A stretch of 64,000 nucleotides of DNA from Sphingomonas citricola (GTDB taxonomy: Bacteria > Pseudomonadota > Alphaproteobacteria > Sphingomonadales > Sphingomonadaceae). Location: assembly GCF_019429535.1 (NCBI RefSeq), contig NZ_JAHXZM010000004.1:186001-250000 (forward strand), read 5' to 3'. The position numbers were made by a program, and so were the translations under genes. The notes under the pieces are model-generated. The model was not told the DNA's origin and ran no database searches. It was given only the letters and a program-made list of their open reading frames with translations. Of the stretch, positions 25,665 to 34,700 are shown in pieces. Numbering within the stretch: the first letter of the stretch is position 1; each line of letters begins with the position of its first letter.

Positions 25665-26468
25665 ATGACCAACCCCATTCGAGTCGGCATCGGCGGCTGG
25701 ACCTTTGAGCCATGGCGCGGCGCGTTCTACCCGCCCAAATGGCCGATCAAGCGCGAGCTGGAATTTGCCAGCCGGCACGTCTCCGCAATCGAAGTCAACG
25801 GCACCTTGTATTCGTCGTTCAAGCCTGCGACCTTCGCGGCATGGCGCGATGCCTCGCCCGACGGTTTCGTCTTCGCCTTGAAGGCATCACGCTACTGCGT
25901 GACGCGCAAGGTATTGGCGGAAGCCGGCGAATCGATCGCGCGCTTCGTGGGACAGGGGATCGTCGAACTGGGCGACAAGCTCGGCCCGATCCTGTGGCAG
26001 TTCGCCTCGACCCGTCACTTCGACGCCGACGATTTCGCCGCCTTTCTTTCGCTCCTGCCGCACGAGCATGCGGGGGTGCGATTGCGGCATGTGGTGCATG
26101 TTCGCCATGAAAGCTTCCTGACGCCCGTGTTCGTCGACCTGTGCCGCGCCGCGGGGGTCGCGATCGTCAACGCCGATTCGGCCGATTACCCCGCGATCGG
26201 CGACGTATCGGGCGACCTCGCCTACGTCCGGCTGGAGGATGCGCGCGAGGAGGAGCCGACGGGCTACGCGCCCGCGGTGCTCGATGATTGGGCCGAGCGG
26301 GCGCGCGCGCTAGCGGCGGGCGACACGCCCACGGTGCTGCTGTGCGCCGCCGATCCCGCCCCGGTGCGCCCGCGCGAGACATTCGTGTTCATGATCAACG
26401 GCGCCAAGGTACGCGCGCCGCACGCCGCGATGGCGTTGATCGAGCGGCTCGGCGGATTACCCGGCTAG
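25665..26468 (+). CDS. DUF72 (YecE-like) family protein
   Basis: A 267-residue TIM-barrel-like DUF72 protein. Typical parts are VGIGGWTFEPWRGAFYPP at the N-terminus, ASRHVSAIEVNGTLYSSFK, FVFALKASRYCVTR, and VVHVRHESFL. The family is widespread but its biochemical role is not established. The ATG at 25665 is supported by homology starting at residue 4. Its stop overlaps the convergent mic60-like gene by 4 nt. Confidence 0.88.
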   Translation: MTNPIRVGIGGWTFEPWRGAFYPPKWPIKRELEFASRHVSAIEVNGTLYSSFKPATFAAWRDASPDGFVFALKASRYCVTRKVLAEAGESIARFVGQGIVELGDKLGPILWQFASTRHFDADDFAAFLSLLPHEHAGVRLRHVVHVRHESFLTPVFVDLCRAAGVAIVNADSADYPAIGDVSGDLAYVRLEDAREEEPTGYAPAVLDDWAERARALAAGDTPTVLLCAADPAPVRPRETFVFMINGAKVRAPHAAMALIERLGGLPG

Positions 26469-27373
26469 AGGTAGTTGCCCACGTCGGCGGTCGGTACCGG
26501 CTGCGGCGCGAGCGAGGGTGGTTGCGCAGGTGCCTGGATGATCTGCCCGGGTGCTATAGCGGGCGCGGCGGCGGGTTGCGTCACCGGCCCGACGATTGCG
26601 ACCGTTTCGAGCTGGTCGAGCGCACGGTGTGCGTCGACGTAGCGCTGCGCGGCCTGGGTCCAGTCGGCCGCACCGCCCGCGCCGGGCAGACGCTTCGCCT
26701 CCGCCAGCGCTTCCTCGACCCGCCCGGCATCGATCAGCCGCCGCACGCGCGTCAGCCGGTCGGCGGGGAGCGGCGACGGCGTGCCCGCCTCGTGGATCAC
26801 GACCAGATTGCGCAATTCGGCACCGAGCCCGCCCCACCATGTGCTCTCGCGCGCGAGCAGCACCGGCGCGGCAGTGTCAAGCCCCTGACGCAGGCTCTCG
26901 AGCGTGACCGGGTTGCGCGACGCGCGGATCACCGCGGCTGCCTCCCGCGAGGCACCGGGAAAGCGTGCGCGCAACTGCTCCTCGAGATAGCCCAGACCCA
27001 GTCCACGATCGATCGCGCGGCGGGCGGCGAACGCGATCAGGATCGCCTCGGCGCGGCCCGCCCGCCCTTCCGCGTCGGCGGCGCTGCTGCCGAGCGTCGC
27101 CGCGCGCGCTTCAAGACTGGCGAGCTGCGCGGCGAGTGCCGTTTCACGCGCGGAGAGCGCCTGGACGTCGGTGGTCGTCTGCGGCGCCTGTTGTACGGGC
27201 GCACGCGCTGGCGTGGTCGCCTGCGTCTCGCCGCGCCTGAGCCAGCCGGGCTCGTTGCGCATCGCGAAGATCATCAGGCCCAATCCGATCGCGAGCACCA
27301 GCGCCGCGATCAATACCGCCGGGCCCCTGCGCGAACGCCGCGCGCCGTCGCCGAACGGATGGTCGTCACTCAT
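26465..27373 (-). CDS. Mic60/mitofilin-like membrane protein (alphaproteobacterial)
   Basis: A 302-residue protein with a basic N-terminus and one membrane helix (VLIAALVLAIGLGLMIFAM, about 19-37). A Pro/Gln linker and a coiled coil (about 75-110) follow, then a helical C-terminal domain with SLRQGLDTA and RVRRLIDAGRVEEALAEAKRLPG. This layout and its position right after hemD match what is known for bacterial Mic60 homologues, which shape intracytoplasmic membranes in alphaproteobacteria and cristae in mitochondria. It is shorter than most relatives. It overlaps hemD by 8 nt. The mitofilin assignment is inferred from layout and context. Confidence 0.7.
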   Translation of the reverse strand: MSDDHPFGDGARRSRRGPAVLIAALVLAIGLGLMIFAMRNEPGWLRRGETQATTPARAPVQQAPQTTTDVQALSARETALAAQLASLEARAATLGSSAADAEGRAGRAEAILIAFAARRAIDRGLGLGYLEEQLRARFPGASREAAAVIRASRNPVTLESLRQGLDTAAPVLLARESTWWGGLGAELRNLVVIHEAGTPSPLPADRLTRVRRLIDAGRVEEALAEAKRLPGAGGAADWTQAAQRYVDAHRALDQLETVAIVGPVTQPAAAPAIAPGQIIQAPAQPPSLAPQPVPTADVGNYL

Positions 27374-28067
27374 GGCGCACGTTATCCTCGGGCGTGCCCG
27401 CCGGGTCAATCGCGAGCAGTGCCGCCGCGCGCTCGACGAGGCACGCGTCGCTTGGCGTGCGCGCGATCGCGACCCGACGCCATCCCTCGCCCGCCACCGC
27501 CGCGACGTTCGCGCTGATCGCGGCGAGCATGATCCGCGCGCGCGGCAGATCACGTGCGAGCGCTGCGAATTGCCCCGCCGCGCGCACCGAATGGAGCAGC
27601 ACCACGCCGTCGACGGCAGCGGCGAGGCTGTCAGGCGCGACCGATACGGGTTCGCTCGCGTAGACGATCACGCGCTCGACGCCGGGCAGCGCGACGTGCT
27701 CGCGTCCCGCGAGATGAAGCAGGCGGGGGAAGGCGGACGCCGCCGCGACCGCCGCCGCGGCGTCGCTTTGACCGGTCACCGCGACATGCAGGCCTGCGGC
27801 TTGCGCGACGCGCGCGGTCGCCGCGCCCACCGCCACGACCGGAAGGTGCGCGAGGGCCGCGAGCCCCTCGCCCGCCGCCTGCACAGCGTTGGCGCTGGTC
27901 AGCAGCAGCGCGTCGACGTGCTCGGTGGTGGGCACGGCCCAGGTGAGCGGGCGGATCTCGAACAACGGGATACCGAGCGCGTCGACCCCGAGCGCGCGCA
28001 GCGCGGCGACGGTGCGGCCGTTCCCCGGCTCCGGCCGGAGCACCAGCGCGCGTTTCGACGCGTTCAT
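27366..28067 (-). CDS. hemD: Uroporphyrinogen-III synthase
   Basis: Cyclises hydroxymethylbilane to uroporphyrinogen III in heme biosynthesis. The protein has 233 residues and the two-lobed HemD fold. Sequence is poorly conserved in the family, but VLRPEPGNGRTVAALRALG at the start, LLLTSANAVQAA and VVAVGAATARVAQAAG are typical. The ATG start overlaps the hemC stop by 4 nt (ATGA). The hemC-hemD-mic60 order is standard for alphaproteobacteria. Confidence 0.88.
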   Translation of the reverse strand: MNASKRALVLRPEPGNGRTVAALRALGVDALGIPLFEIRPLTWAVPTTEHVDALLLTSANAVQAAGEGLAALAHLPVVAVGAATARVAQAAGLHVAVTGQSDAAAAVAAASAFPRLLHLAGREHVALPGVERVIVYASEPVSVAPDSLAAAVDGVVLLHSVRAAGQFAALARDLPRARIMLAAISANVAAVAGEGWRRVAIARTPSDACLVERAAALLAIDPAGTPEDNVRHE

Positions 28068-28978
28068 CCCGCGAACAACCGCCTGATCGCCGCGGGCGCG
28101 CGCGCGAGCAGATCGCGCGCGAGCGCGGTGCCGACCTCGTCGCCGCCGCGCTGCTCACCCTCGACTGATTCGTCGCCACGCTCGGTCAGCAACTGCGCGC
28201 GAAGGACGATCTCGCCTGCCTCGATCCGCGCCAGCGCCGCGACGGGCGAGTGGCAGTCGGCGGCGAGCGTCACGAGCAACGCGCGTTCCACCAGCACCGC
28301 GCGGTGCGTATCGGCGTGGTCGATCGCTGCCACCAGATGACGCGCGGGTCCGTCGGCCAGTGTCTCGATCCCGACCGCCCCCTGCGCGGGCGCGGGCAGC
28401 ATCTCGTCGAATTCGATCGCCACCCCCGTGTCGTGCCGCCCCAGCCGGTCTAGCCCCGCGGCCGCGAGCAGCGTCGCGTCGACCTCGCCGACCGCCAGCT
28501 TGCCGAGCCGCGTGTCGACGTTGCCGCGGAAGAGCACCGTGGTGACATCGGGGCGCAGCCGCCCGAGTTGCGCCGCGCGACGCGGGCTGCTGGTCCCCAC
28601 CACCGCATGGTCGCGCAACGCCGCGATCGATGCCGCCCCGATCAAGCGGTCACGCACGTCGGCGCGTTCGAGCATCGCCGCGATCGCGATCTCGCGCGGG
28701 CGGATCGTTTCGACGTCCTTCATCGAATGCACGCAGGCGTCGACCTCGCCCGCGAGCAGCGCGCGGTCGAGCTCCTTGGTCCACAATGCCTTGCCGCCGA
28801 TCTCGGCCAGCGCGCGATCCTGCACGCGGTCGCCGGTCGTGCGGATCACGACGATCTCGACATCATCCCAGCCGTGCGCCGCCATTAACGCGTTGCGCAC
28901 CATCCCCGCCTGCACCAAGGCGAGCGGTGAGCCGCGCGTGCCCAGTCGAAACGTACCCTGTCGAAAGCCGTCAGCCAT
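28064..28978 (-). CDS. hemC: Porphobilinogen deaminase (hydroxymethylbilane synthase)
   Basis: Joins four porphobilinogens into hydroxymethylbilane. The enzyme has 304 residues and family landmarks [33 protein letters not shown] and [11 protein letters not shown]. The dipyrromethane cofactor cysteine is C242, in DCHSPVAA. The ATG at 28978 gives [17 protein letters not shown]. It is divergent from tsaD across 81 bp, which must hold both promoters. Confidence 0.95.
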   Translation of the reverse strand: MADGFRQGTFRLGTRGSPLALVQAGMVRNALMAAHGWDDVEIVVIRTTGDRVQDRALAEIGGKALWTKELDRALLAGEVDACVHSMKDVETIRPREIAIAAMLERADVRDRLIGAASIAALRDHAVVGTSSPRRAAQLGRLRPDVTTVLFRGNVDTRLGKLAVGEVDATLLAAAGLDRLGRHDTGVAIEFDEMLPAPAQGAVGIETLADGPARHLVAAIDHADTHRAVLVERALLVTLAADCHSPVAALARIEAGEIVLRAQLLTERGDESVEGEQRGGDEVGTALARDLLARAPAAIRRLFAG

Positions 28979-29059
28979 CCGCCGCCTATCGCCGAGCGTC
29001 GCGGGCACGGCAAGGCGTGGCCATTTCCCCCCGCGGCGCGATCCCCTACATCACGCACG

Positions 29060-30085
29060 ATGCTTATCCTCGGCCTCGAATCCTCCTGCGACGAAACCGC
29101 CGCCGCTCTCGTCACCAGCGACCGGCAGGTGCTGGCGCACCGCCTGCTCGGGCAGGAGGCGGCGCACGCGCCCTATGGCGGGGTGGTGCCCGAGATCGCC
29201 GCGCGCGCGCATGTCGAGGCGCTAGAACCGCTGGTGGCCGCGGCACTCGCTGACGCGGGGGTGACGCTGGCGCAGGTCGACGCGGTCGCCGCGACCGCGG
29301 GGCCGGGGTTGATCGGCGGGGTCATGGTCGGGCTCGTCACCGGCAAGGCGCTGGCGCACGCGGCAGGAAAGCCACTGGTCGCGGTCAATCACCTGGAAGG
29401 GCATGCGCTCAGCCCGCGATTGTCCGATCCCGATCTCGATTTTCCGTATCTGCTGCTGCTCGTCTCGGGCGGGCATTGCCAGTTGCTGCTGGTCGAGGGC
29501 GTCGCGCATTACCGCCGTCTCGCCACGACGATCGACGATGCCGCGGGCGAGGCATTCGACAAGACCGCGAAGATCCTGGGGCTCGGCTTTCCCGGCGGCC
29601 CGGCGGTCGAGCGCGCTGCGCGTGACGGCGATTCGCGCGCGGTCCCGCTGCCGCGTCCGCTGCTGCGATCGAGCGAGCCGCATTTCTCGTTCGCGGGGCT
29701 GAAGGCCGCGGTCGCGCGCGCGGCGAACGATCATGCCCCCGCCGATCTCGCTGCGTCGTTCCAGGCGGCGGTGGTCGACTGCCTCATCGACCGCACGCGC
29801 CGCGCGCTGAACCGCGCGGGGCCGGTCACCGCGCTGGTGGTCGCCGGCGGGGTTGCCGCCAATACCGCGATCCGCGCCGCGCTCCAGTCGCTCGCCGCCG
29901 AGCACGATCTCCGCTTCGTCGCGCCGCCCTTGTGGCTGTGCACCGACAATGCGGCGATGATCGCCTGGGCGGGGGCGGAGCGTTTCGCCGCGGGGCTTAC
30001 CGATCCGCTCGACGCGCCTGCGCGCGCGCGCTGGCCACTCGACCCCGATGCCGAGGCGGTCCGCGGTGCGGGGGTGAAGGCGTGA
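29060..30085 (+). CDS. tsaD: tRNA N6-threonylcarbamoyladenosine transferase TsaD
   Basis: Transfers the threonylcarbamoyl group to A37 of ANN-decoding tRNAs with TsaB and TsaE. The protein has 341 residues, starts [16 protein letters not shown], and has the metal ligands H111 and H115 in [18 protein letters not shown] and [17 protein letters not shown] follow, and the C-terminal [14 protein letters not shown] is typical. Its stop overlaps the gpsA GTG start by 4 nt. A tsaD-gpsA pair is common in alphaproteobacteria. Confidence 0.96.
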   Translation: MLILGLESSCDETAAALVTSDRQVLAHRLLGQEAAHAPYGGVVPEIAARAHVEALEPLVAAALADAGVTLAQVDAVAATAGPGLIGGVMVGLVTGKALAHAAGKPLVAVNHLEGHALSPRLSDPDLDFPYLLLLVSGGHCQLLLVEGVAHYRRLATTIDDAAGEAFDKTAKILGLGFPGGPAVERAARDGDSRAVPLPRPLLRSSEPHFSFAGLKAAVARAANDHAPADLAASFQAAVVDCLIDRTRRALNRAGPVTALVVAGGVAANTAIRAALQSLAAEHDLRFVAPPLWLCTDNAAMIAWAGAERFAAGLTDPLDAPARARWPLDPDAEAVRGAGVKA

Positions 30086-31053
30086 TCGGCGTCATCGGCG
30101 GCGGGGCGTGGGGCACCGCGCTCGCGCAAGTCGCGGCGAATGCGGGCCACGCGGTCCGGCTGTGGGCGCGCGAAGCCGAGGTGGTCGCGGCGATCAACGG
30201 CGTGCACGAGAACACCGCCTTCCTGCCCGGTATCACGCTGTCACCTGCGATCCACGCGACGCGGGACTGGGCGACACTCGCCGACGCACGCGCGATCCTG
30301 GTGGTGACGCCCGCGCAGCATATGCGCGCGGTTCTCGCCAATCTGCGCGATCACGCCGCGCCACTGATCCTGTGTTCGAAGGGGATCGAGGCCGGCACGC
30401 TGCTGCCGCTGCACGAGGTCGCGCGGCAGGCGGTGCCGCGCGCGCCGATCGCGGTGCTGTCTGGTCCAACCTTCGCGCACGAGGTGGCAGCGGGGCTGCC
30501 GACCGCGGTCACGCTGGCGGCGGAGAATGCGGGGCTCGCCGCCACGCTCGCCGCGCTGATCGCGCAGCCGACCTTCCGGCCCTATGCGTCGTGCGACGTG
30601 ATCGGCGCGGAGATCGGCGGCGCGGTGAAGAACGTGCTCGCGATCGCGTGCGGCGTGGTCGACGGCGCGGGTCTGGGTCAGAATGCGCGTGCTGCGCTGA
30701 TCGCGCGCGGGTTCGCCGAGATGACGCGCTTCGGGCTCGCGCGCGGGGCGCGGGCGGAGACGCTCGCGGGATTGTCGGGGCTCGGCGACCTGGTGCTGAC
30801 CTGCTCGTCGACCAGTTCGCGCAACTTCTCGCTGGGACGCGGGATCGGTCAGGGGCATCCCGCGGCGACGCTGCTCGAGAACCGGCTGACGGTCGCGGAG
30901 GGCGCGCACACCGCCCCGGTGCTGCGCGAGGCGGCGCGTCAGGCGGGCGTCGACATGCCGATCACCGAGGCGGTGTGCCGCCTGCTCGACGGGGCGCCGG
31001 TTGCCGCGACGATCGACGCGCTGCTGTCACGCCCGCTGCGCGCGGAGGCGTAG
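30082..31053 (+). CDS. gpsA: Glycerol-3-phosphate dehydrogenase [NAD(P)+]
   Basis: Reduces dihydroxyacetone phosphate to sn-glycerol-3-phosphate for phospholipid synthesis. The enzyme has 323 residues: Rossmann [11 protein letters not shown] at the N-terminus, [25 protein letters not shown], the catalytic-lysine region [14 protein letters not shown], and [19 protein letters not shown]. The GTG at 30082 is the start; it is coupled to tsaD. Length and motifs are normal. Confidence 0.95.
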   Translation: MIGVIGGGAWGTALAQVAANAGHAVRLWAREAEVVAAINGVHENTAFLPGITLSPAIHATRDWATLADARAILVVTPAQHMRAVLANLRDHAAPLILCSKGIEAGTLLPLHEVARQAVPRAPIAVLSGPTFAHEVAAGLPTAVTLAAENAGLAATLAALIAQPTFRPYASCDVIGAEIGGAVKNVLAIACGVVDGAGLGQNARAALIARGFAEMTRFGLARGARAETLAGLSGLGDLVLTCSSTSSRNFSLGRGIGQGHPAATLLENRLTVAEGAHTAPVLREAARQAGVDMPITEAVCRLLDGAPVAATIDALLSRPLRAEA

Positions 31054-31064
31054 GAGCGCGAGCG

Positions 31065-31301
31065 TCAGGAGTGCGTGTCGGCCGCTACCGATCGAACGAG
31101 GTTCAGCCGTGTCAGCAGTTCGGGCAGGTCGCCGGTCACGAAGGTGTCGAGCGGGGGTGCCCAGGCCTGGCGTAGCGCATCGCGCGCCGCGACGAACGGC
31201 GCGGGCTGCGCCGCGTCGTTCGCGACCATCAGTGCGTCGTCGCGCTCCTGCAGACGGAAATCGTGGTGGACGGGGCGCTTTCCCCGCATCGGCTCGTTCA
31301 T
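31065..31301 (-). CDS. Hypothetical protein, small and soluble
   Basis: A 78-residue frame (or 74 residues from an inner ATG at 31289) with the GC-rich codon pattern of a native gene. The sequence RPVHHDFRLQERDDALMVANDAAQ and LDTFVTGDLPELLTRL suggests one small helical domain; no family is recognised. It is tail-to-tail with gpsA, 11 nt apart, and has no obvious ribosome-binding site. The 157 bp between it and the next gene (31302-31458) hold nothing I can name. Confidence 0.45.
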   Translation of the reverse strand: MNEPMRGKRPVHHDFRLQERDDALMVANDAAQPAPFVAARDALRQAWAPPLDTFVTGDLPELLTRLNLVRSVAADTHS

Positions 31302-31458
31302 GGGTCACGCACTTACAAAGGTAACAACAATGGCGGCGATGGCGATGCCATCCCCGTTTTCGCATACGCATCAAACGCACAACGCGGCTGCGGGTTGCTT
31401 CGTGGCGGCGCGGGCCGATCGGTTCACCGCGGACGCGCCGCCGATCGCCGATCGTGCG

Positions 31459-31938
31459 TCACCGCGCGCAGGCGAGACTCGCCGCGTCGATCGCGGTGGC
31501 GGCGCCGTCGAGCGCGTAGGTATCGGCGAACGGGCGCCCGCCGGTCGCGACGCCCGACACGCTCATGCTGCGCCCGCCGCGCATCACCGCGACGATCGCG
31601 CGGTCGGTCGCGGCATCGGGTGCGCGCGCGCCACGTGCGTCGCCGCGCAGGCCGAAGCGCCGCTCGCCGATCGTCAGCGTGATCGGCGTGCCGGGCTGGC
31701 GGAGCACCGAGAAGCGGACAAACACCGCGGGGCGCCGCGCGGCATCGGTTCGCGCCGCGACGCTCGCGAAGCCGCCGCGCATGTCGGTACCGCCGCTCAC
31801 GGTGACGGGGCGCGCGAGCGCGAAGCAGCGCCGCGGCGGCCCGGCGTCGCGGATCGCGCCCCAGCGCTGCCACACGCCGACCGCATCGCGCGCGCCCGAC
31901 AGAAATGCGAGCGCGAGGAGGATCACAGTGCCGCTCAC
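31459..31938 (-). CDS. Secreted protein, IalB-like (tentative)
   Basis: A 159-residue protein with a short hydrophobic N-terminus (VILLALAFLSG). It resembles the invasion-associated locus B (IalB) family in its layout: a WQRW segment, one Cys in RCFALARPV, a middle FSVLRQPGTPITLTIGERRF, then VAVMRGGRSMSVSGVA and a C-terminal DTYALDGAATAIDAASLAC. IalB proteins are periplasmic or surface proteins of unclear function. The GTG start at 31938 is 7 nt after the stop of the phosphatase gene, so they are probably co-transcribed. Confidence 0.55.
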   Translation of the reverse strand: MSGTVILLALAFLSGARDAVGVWQRWGAIRDAGPPRRCFALARPVTVSGGTDMRGGFASVAARTDAARRPAVFVRFSVLRQPGTPITLTIGERRFGLRGDARGARAPDAATDRAIVAVMRGGRSMSVSGVATGGRPFADTYALDGAATAIDAASLACAR

Positions 31939-31945
31939 CAGCCAG

Positions 31946-32605
31946 TCACGCGGGCGCGTAGCCGGTGCCGCGGTGCACCAGCGTCTCGACCCCGCGCTCG
32001 ATCAGCGACACGCTGCCCTGCGGGTGCCCCGGCAGCACCGGAGCGCCGCACGCCCCGACGGGCGCCGCCGTCGCGACGCCGCGCAGGACCCGGCTCGATA
32101 TGCCGTGCATCACGACCAGCCGGTCGCCGGGATCATCGTTCGTATCGGCGAGCCAGCCGCCCACCCGCCGCGCGATCGCGGGATAGGTCTCGCCGTCGGG
32201 GGCGCAGCGGAGCAGTCCCTCGCCGTCGACCACCGGGCCGACCTCCGCGACGACGTCGGCGTAATAACGCCCGCCCCAGCTTCCCATGTCGATCTCGACC
32301 AGTCGCGCGTCGGTGTGCGCCTGATGCCAGTCGAGTTCGAGATGCTCGGCGATGATCGCCAGCGTCTGAAGCGCGCGTCCGGTCGGCGACGCCCACAAGG
32401 TCAGTGCTGGACGCACGCCGAGCAGGTCGCGCAACGCCCGCCCCATTTCGTCCGCCTGCGCGAAACCCGCGCGCGTCAGCGGGGTGTGCGGGTGGTCGCC
32501 CTGCATCCGCCGCGCAGCGTTGAACACCGTCTCACCGTGACGCGCGACGAAGTCGCGGCCCTGCCGCCGCCCCGCCTGCCCATGCTGATCAAACCCAGTT
32601 TCCAT
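31946..32605 (-). CDS. Histidine phosphatase family protein (phosphoglycerate mutase-like)
   Basis: A 219-residue member of the histidine phosphatase superfamily. The catalytic motif ARHGETVFN near residues 21-29 supplies the phosphorylated histidine, and the second histidine lies in VVMHGISSRVLRG. SPTGRALQTLAI and the acid residue in LVEIDMGSWGG also fit. Substrate could be a phosphosugar or phosphoserine; this cannot be decided. The ATG at 32605 leaves about 20 extra residues before the domain, so a later start is possible. Confidence 0.85.
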   Translation of the reverse strand: METGFDQHGQAGRRQGRDFVARHGETVFNAARRMQGDHPHTPLTRAGFAQADEMGRALRDLLGVRPALTLWASPTGRALQTLAIIAEHLELDWHQAHTDARLVEIDMGSWGGRYYADVVAEVGPVVDGEGLLRCAPDGETYPAIARRVGGWLADTNDDPGDRLVVMHGISSRVLRGVATAAPVGACGAPVLPGHPQGSVSLIERGVETLVHRGTGYAPA

Positions 32606-32742
32606 GACCGCGGTGTCAACCCGGTGTGGCGCGAAAGCAACGCGAAAAGCTGTTTAGGTGAGGTTCATGCAACCGGCAGCGATGCTGACTATTTCCCGCA
32701 TCCCGCCCCGGCGAACGGGGTGTGACTGATATGGAGTAGCCC

Positions 32743-33351
32743 ATGCGTACGCTCGTTCTCGTCACCACTGTCATCGCCGCCGGCATCGCCGCGCTTCCCG
32801 CCGCCGCGCAGACGGGTGCCGCACCGTTCACGGGTCCGCGGGTCGAAGCGCTTGCCGGCTATGACAATCTGCAGGACGGCAGTGACGGCAGCTCCGAGGG
32901 GCGCGACGGCTTTCTCTACGGCGGCGCGATCGGGTACGACGTTCAGGCGGGCGGCGTGGTGCTGGGCGCGGACGCGGAGCTGACCGATTCGACGTCGCGC
33001 GCGCGCAGCTACAACGCCATCACCGCGGGCGATCGCTTCTCGGTCGATGCGGGCCGCGACATCTATCTCGGCGGACGCGTCGGCTATGTCATCTCGCCGC
33101 TCGCGATGATCTACGCCAAGGGCGGCTACACCAACGCGCGGATCGAATCGCGCTATACCGCGGGCACGACCGAGTTCCGCGACCACACCAACCTCGACGG
33201 TTTCCGCGTCGGCGCCGGGCTGGAATACAACATCAACCCGACCACCTACGTGAAGGGCGAATATCGTTATTCTCACTACGGCGATGTCGACGGCTACAAC
33301 ATCGACCTCGACCGGCATCAGTTGCTCGGCGGCGTCGGCATCCGCTTCTGA
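32743..33351 (+). CDS. Outer-membrane beta-barrel protein (Omp25/OmpW-like porin-type)
   Basis: A 202-residue protein with a signal peptide (TTVIAAGIAALPAAAQ) and an 8-stranded barrel-like body. It has repeated Gly/aromatic strands such as GGRVGYVISPLAMIYAKGGYTNAR and VGAGLEYNINPTTYVKGEYRYSHYG, and ends in GGVGIRF, the C-terminal Phe of outer-membrane proteins. It belongs to the broad opacity/Omp25-type group. A GGAG ribosome-binding site precedes the ATG, and a strong terminator follows at 33423, so it is monocistronic. Confidence 0.82.
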   Translation: MRTLVLVTTVIAAGIAALPAAAQTGAAPFTGPRVEALAGYDNLQDGSDGSSEGRDGFLYGGAIGYDVQAGGVVLGADAELTDSTSRARSYNAITAGDRFSVDAGRDIYLGGRVGYVISPLAMIYAKGGYTNARIESRYTAGTTEFRDHTNLDGFRVGAGLEYNINPTTYVKGEYRYSHYGDVDGYNIDLDRHQLLGGVGIRF

Positions 33352-33422
33352 CGCGGTTTCGCGCAGGATCGACGCTTTCCCCCAATTCTTAACGTTTTTC
33401 ACAGGGTCAGCGCACAAGAAAG

Positions 33423-33456
33423 ACGGCCGGGGCGCTTGCTCCGGCCGTTTTCTTTT
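33423..33456 (+). terminator. Rho-independent terminator after the OMP gene
   Basis: An 11-bp stem (33423-33433 with 33438-33448, one G-U pair) and a GCTT loop are followed by TTTTCTTTT. It separates the OMP transcript from dnaN. Confidence 0.85.
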
Positions 33457-33515
33457 GGCTAGGAAACATTGGCCATATCGCCCCTGGTAAAGACCTGCGG
33501 GCCGGGGGAATTTCG

Positions 33516-34616
33516 ATGAAGGCGACGATCGAACGCGCAACGCTCCTCAAGGGGCTCAGCCACGTGCAATCAGTGGTGGAACGGCGCAACACCATCCCGA
33601 TCCTGTCCAACGTGCTGATCGAGGCGGTCGAGGGCTCATTGCGGCTGATGGCGACCGACCTCGACCTCCAGATCAACGAGAGCGTGGCGGCGGCGGTCGA
33701 CCAGCCGGGCGCGATCACCGTGTCGGCGCACACGTTGTTCGACATCGCGCGCAAGCTGCCCGAAGGCGCGCAGGTGTCGCTGTCGGCCGCGGACGGGCGC
33801 ATGGCGATCGTTGCGGGACGCGCGCGCTTCAGCTTGGGCACGCTGCCGCGCGACGATTTCCCGGTGATCGCGGAGGGTGAACTGCCGACGAGCTTCGAGC
33901 TGCCGGCCGAGACGCTCAAGCAGATCATCGACAAGACGCGCTTCGCGATCTCGACCGAGGAAACGCGCTATTATCTGAACGGCATCTTCCTGCACCTGTC
34001 GGACGACGTGCTGAAGGCCGCCGCGACCGACGGCCATCGGCTGGCGCGCGTGACGGTCGCGAAGCCGGAAGGGTCGGACGGGATGCCCGACGTGATCGTG
34101 CCGCGCAAATGCATCGCCGAGCTGCGCAAGCTGCTCGACGAGGTCGACGGCTCGGTCGGCGTGTCGCTGTCGTCGACCAAGATCCGTTTCGACCTGGGCA
34201 GCGCGATCCTGACGTCGAAGCTGATCGACGGCACCTTCCCCGATTACAGCCGCGTCATCCCGACCGCGAACGACAAGATCCTGAAGCTCGATCCCAAGAG
34301 CTTCATGGAGGGCGTCGACCGCGTTTCGACGATCGCGACCGAGAAGACGCGCGCGGTGAAGATGGGGCTCGACCGTGACCGCATCACGCTGTCGGTGACC
34401 AGCCCCGAGAACGGTACGGCGGCGGAGGAAGTGCCGGGCGACTATACCTCGGCACCGTTCGAGATCGGGTTTAATAGCCGTTACCTGCTCGACATCCTGG
34501 GGCAGATCGACAGCGACATGGTCGAGGTCCACCTGGCCGACGCCGCCGCGCCGACGCTGATCCGCGAGAACGACAAGTCGCCCGCGCTCTACGTGCTGAT
34601 GCCGATGCGGGTGTAA
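33516..34616 (+). CDS. dnaN: DNA polymerase III beta subunit (sliding clamp)
   Basis: Ring-shaped clamp that tethers polymerase III to DNA. The 366 residues give three repeated clamp domains, starting MKATIERATLLKGLSHVQSVVERRNTIPILSN. TRYYLNGIFLHL and AAATDGHRLARV mark domain 2, and the C-terminus PTLIRENDKSPALYVLMPMRV is the family end. A GGGGGAA ribosome-binding site precedes the ATG. Unlike the textbook arrangement it is not next to dnaA or recF, so this is not evidence for the replication origin. A hairpin separates it from the convergent pheT. Confidence 0.97.
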   Translation: MKATIERATLLKGLSHVQSVVERRNTIPILSNVLIEAVEGSLRLMATDLDLQINESVAAAVDQPGAITVSAHTLFDIARKLPEGAQVSLSAADGRMAIVAGRARFSLGTLPRDDFPVIAEGELPTSFELPAETLKQIIDKTRFAISTEETRYYLNGIFLHLSDDVLKAAATDGHRLARVTVAKPEGSDGMPDVIVPRKCIAELRKLLDEVDGSVGVSLSSTKIRFDLGSAILTSKLIDGTFPDYSRVIPTANDKILKLDPKSFMEGVDRVSTIATEKTRAVKMGLDRDRITLSVTSPENGTAAEEVPGDYTSAPFEIGFNSRYLLDILGQIDSDMVEVHLADAAAPTLIRENDKSPALYVLMPMRV

Positions 34617-34667
34617 CCGCCACCTGACCGGGCGTCGCTGCGTCCGGCCACCATGGTCAAAAGTTTG

Positions 34668-34697
34668 AACGGGCGGGCGCGGTGGCACCCGCCCGTT
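34668..34697. terminator. Bidirectional terminator between dnaN and pheT
   Basis: A 10-bp stem AACGGGCGGG with CCCGCCCGTT and a 10-nt loop. It is followed by TTTGCTTAT on the plus strand and TTCAAACTTTT on the minus strand. It serves both convergent genes. Confidence 0.75.
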
Positions 34698-34700
34698 TGC

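Noticed and set aside
33516..34616. Chromosomal replication origin near dnaN
   Set aside because: dnaN is not next to dnaA or recF here, and no cluster of DnaA boxes was recognised in 33352-33515.
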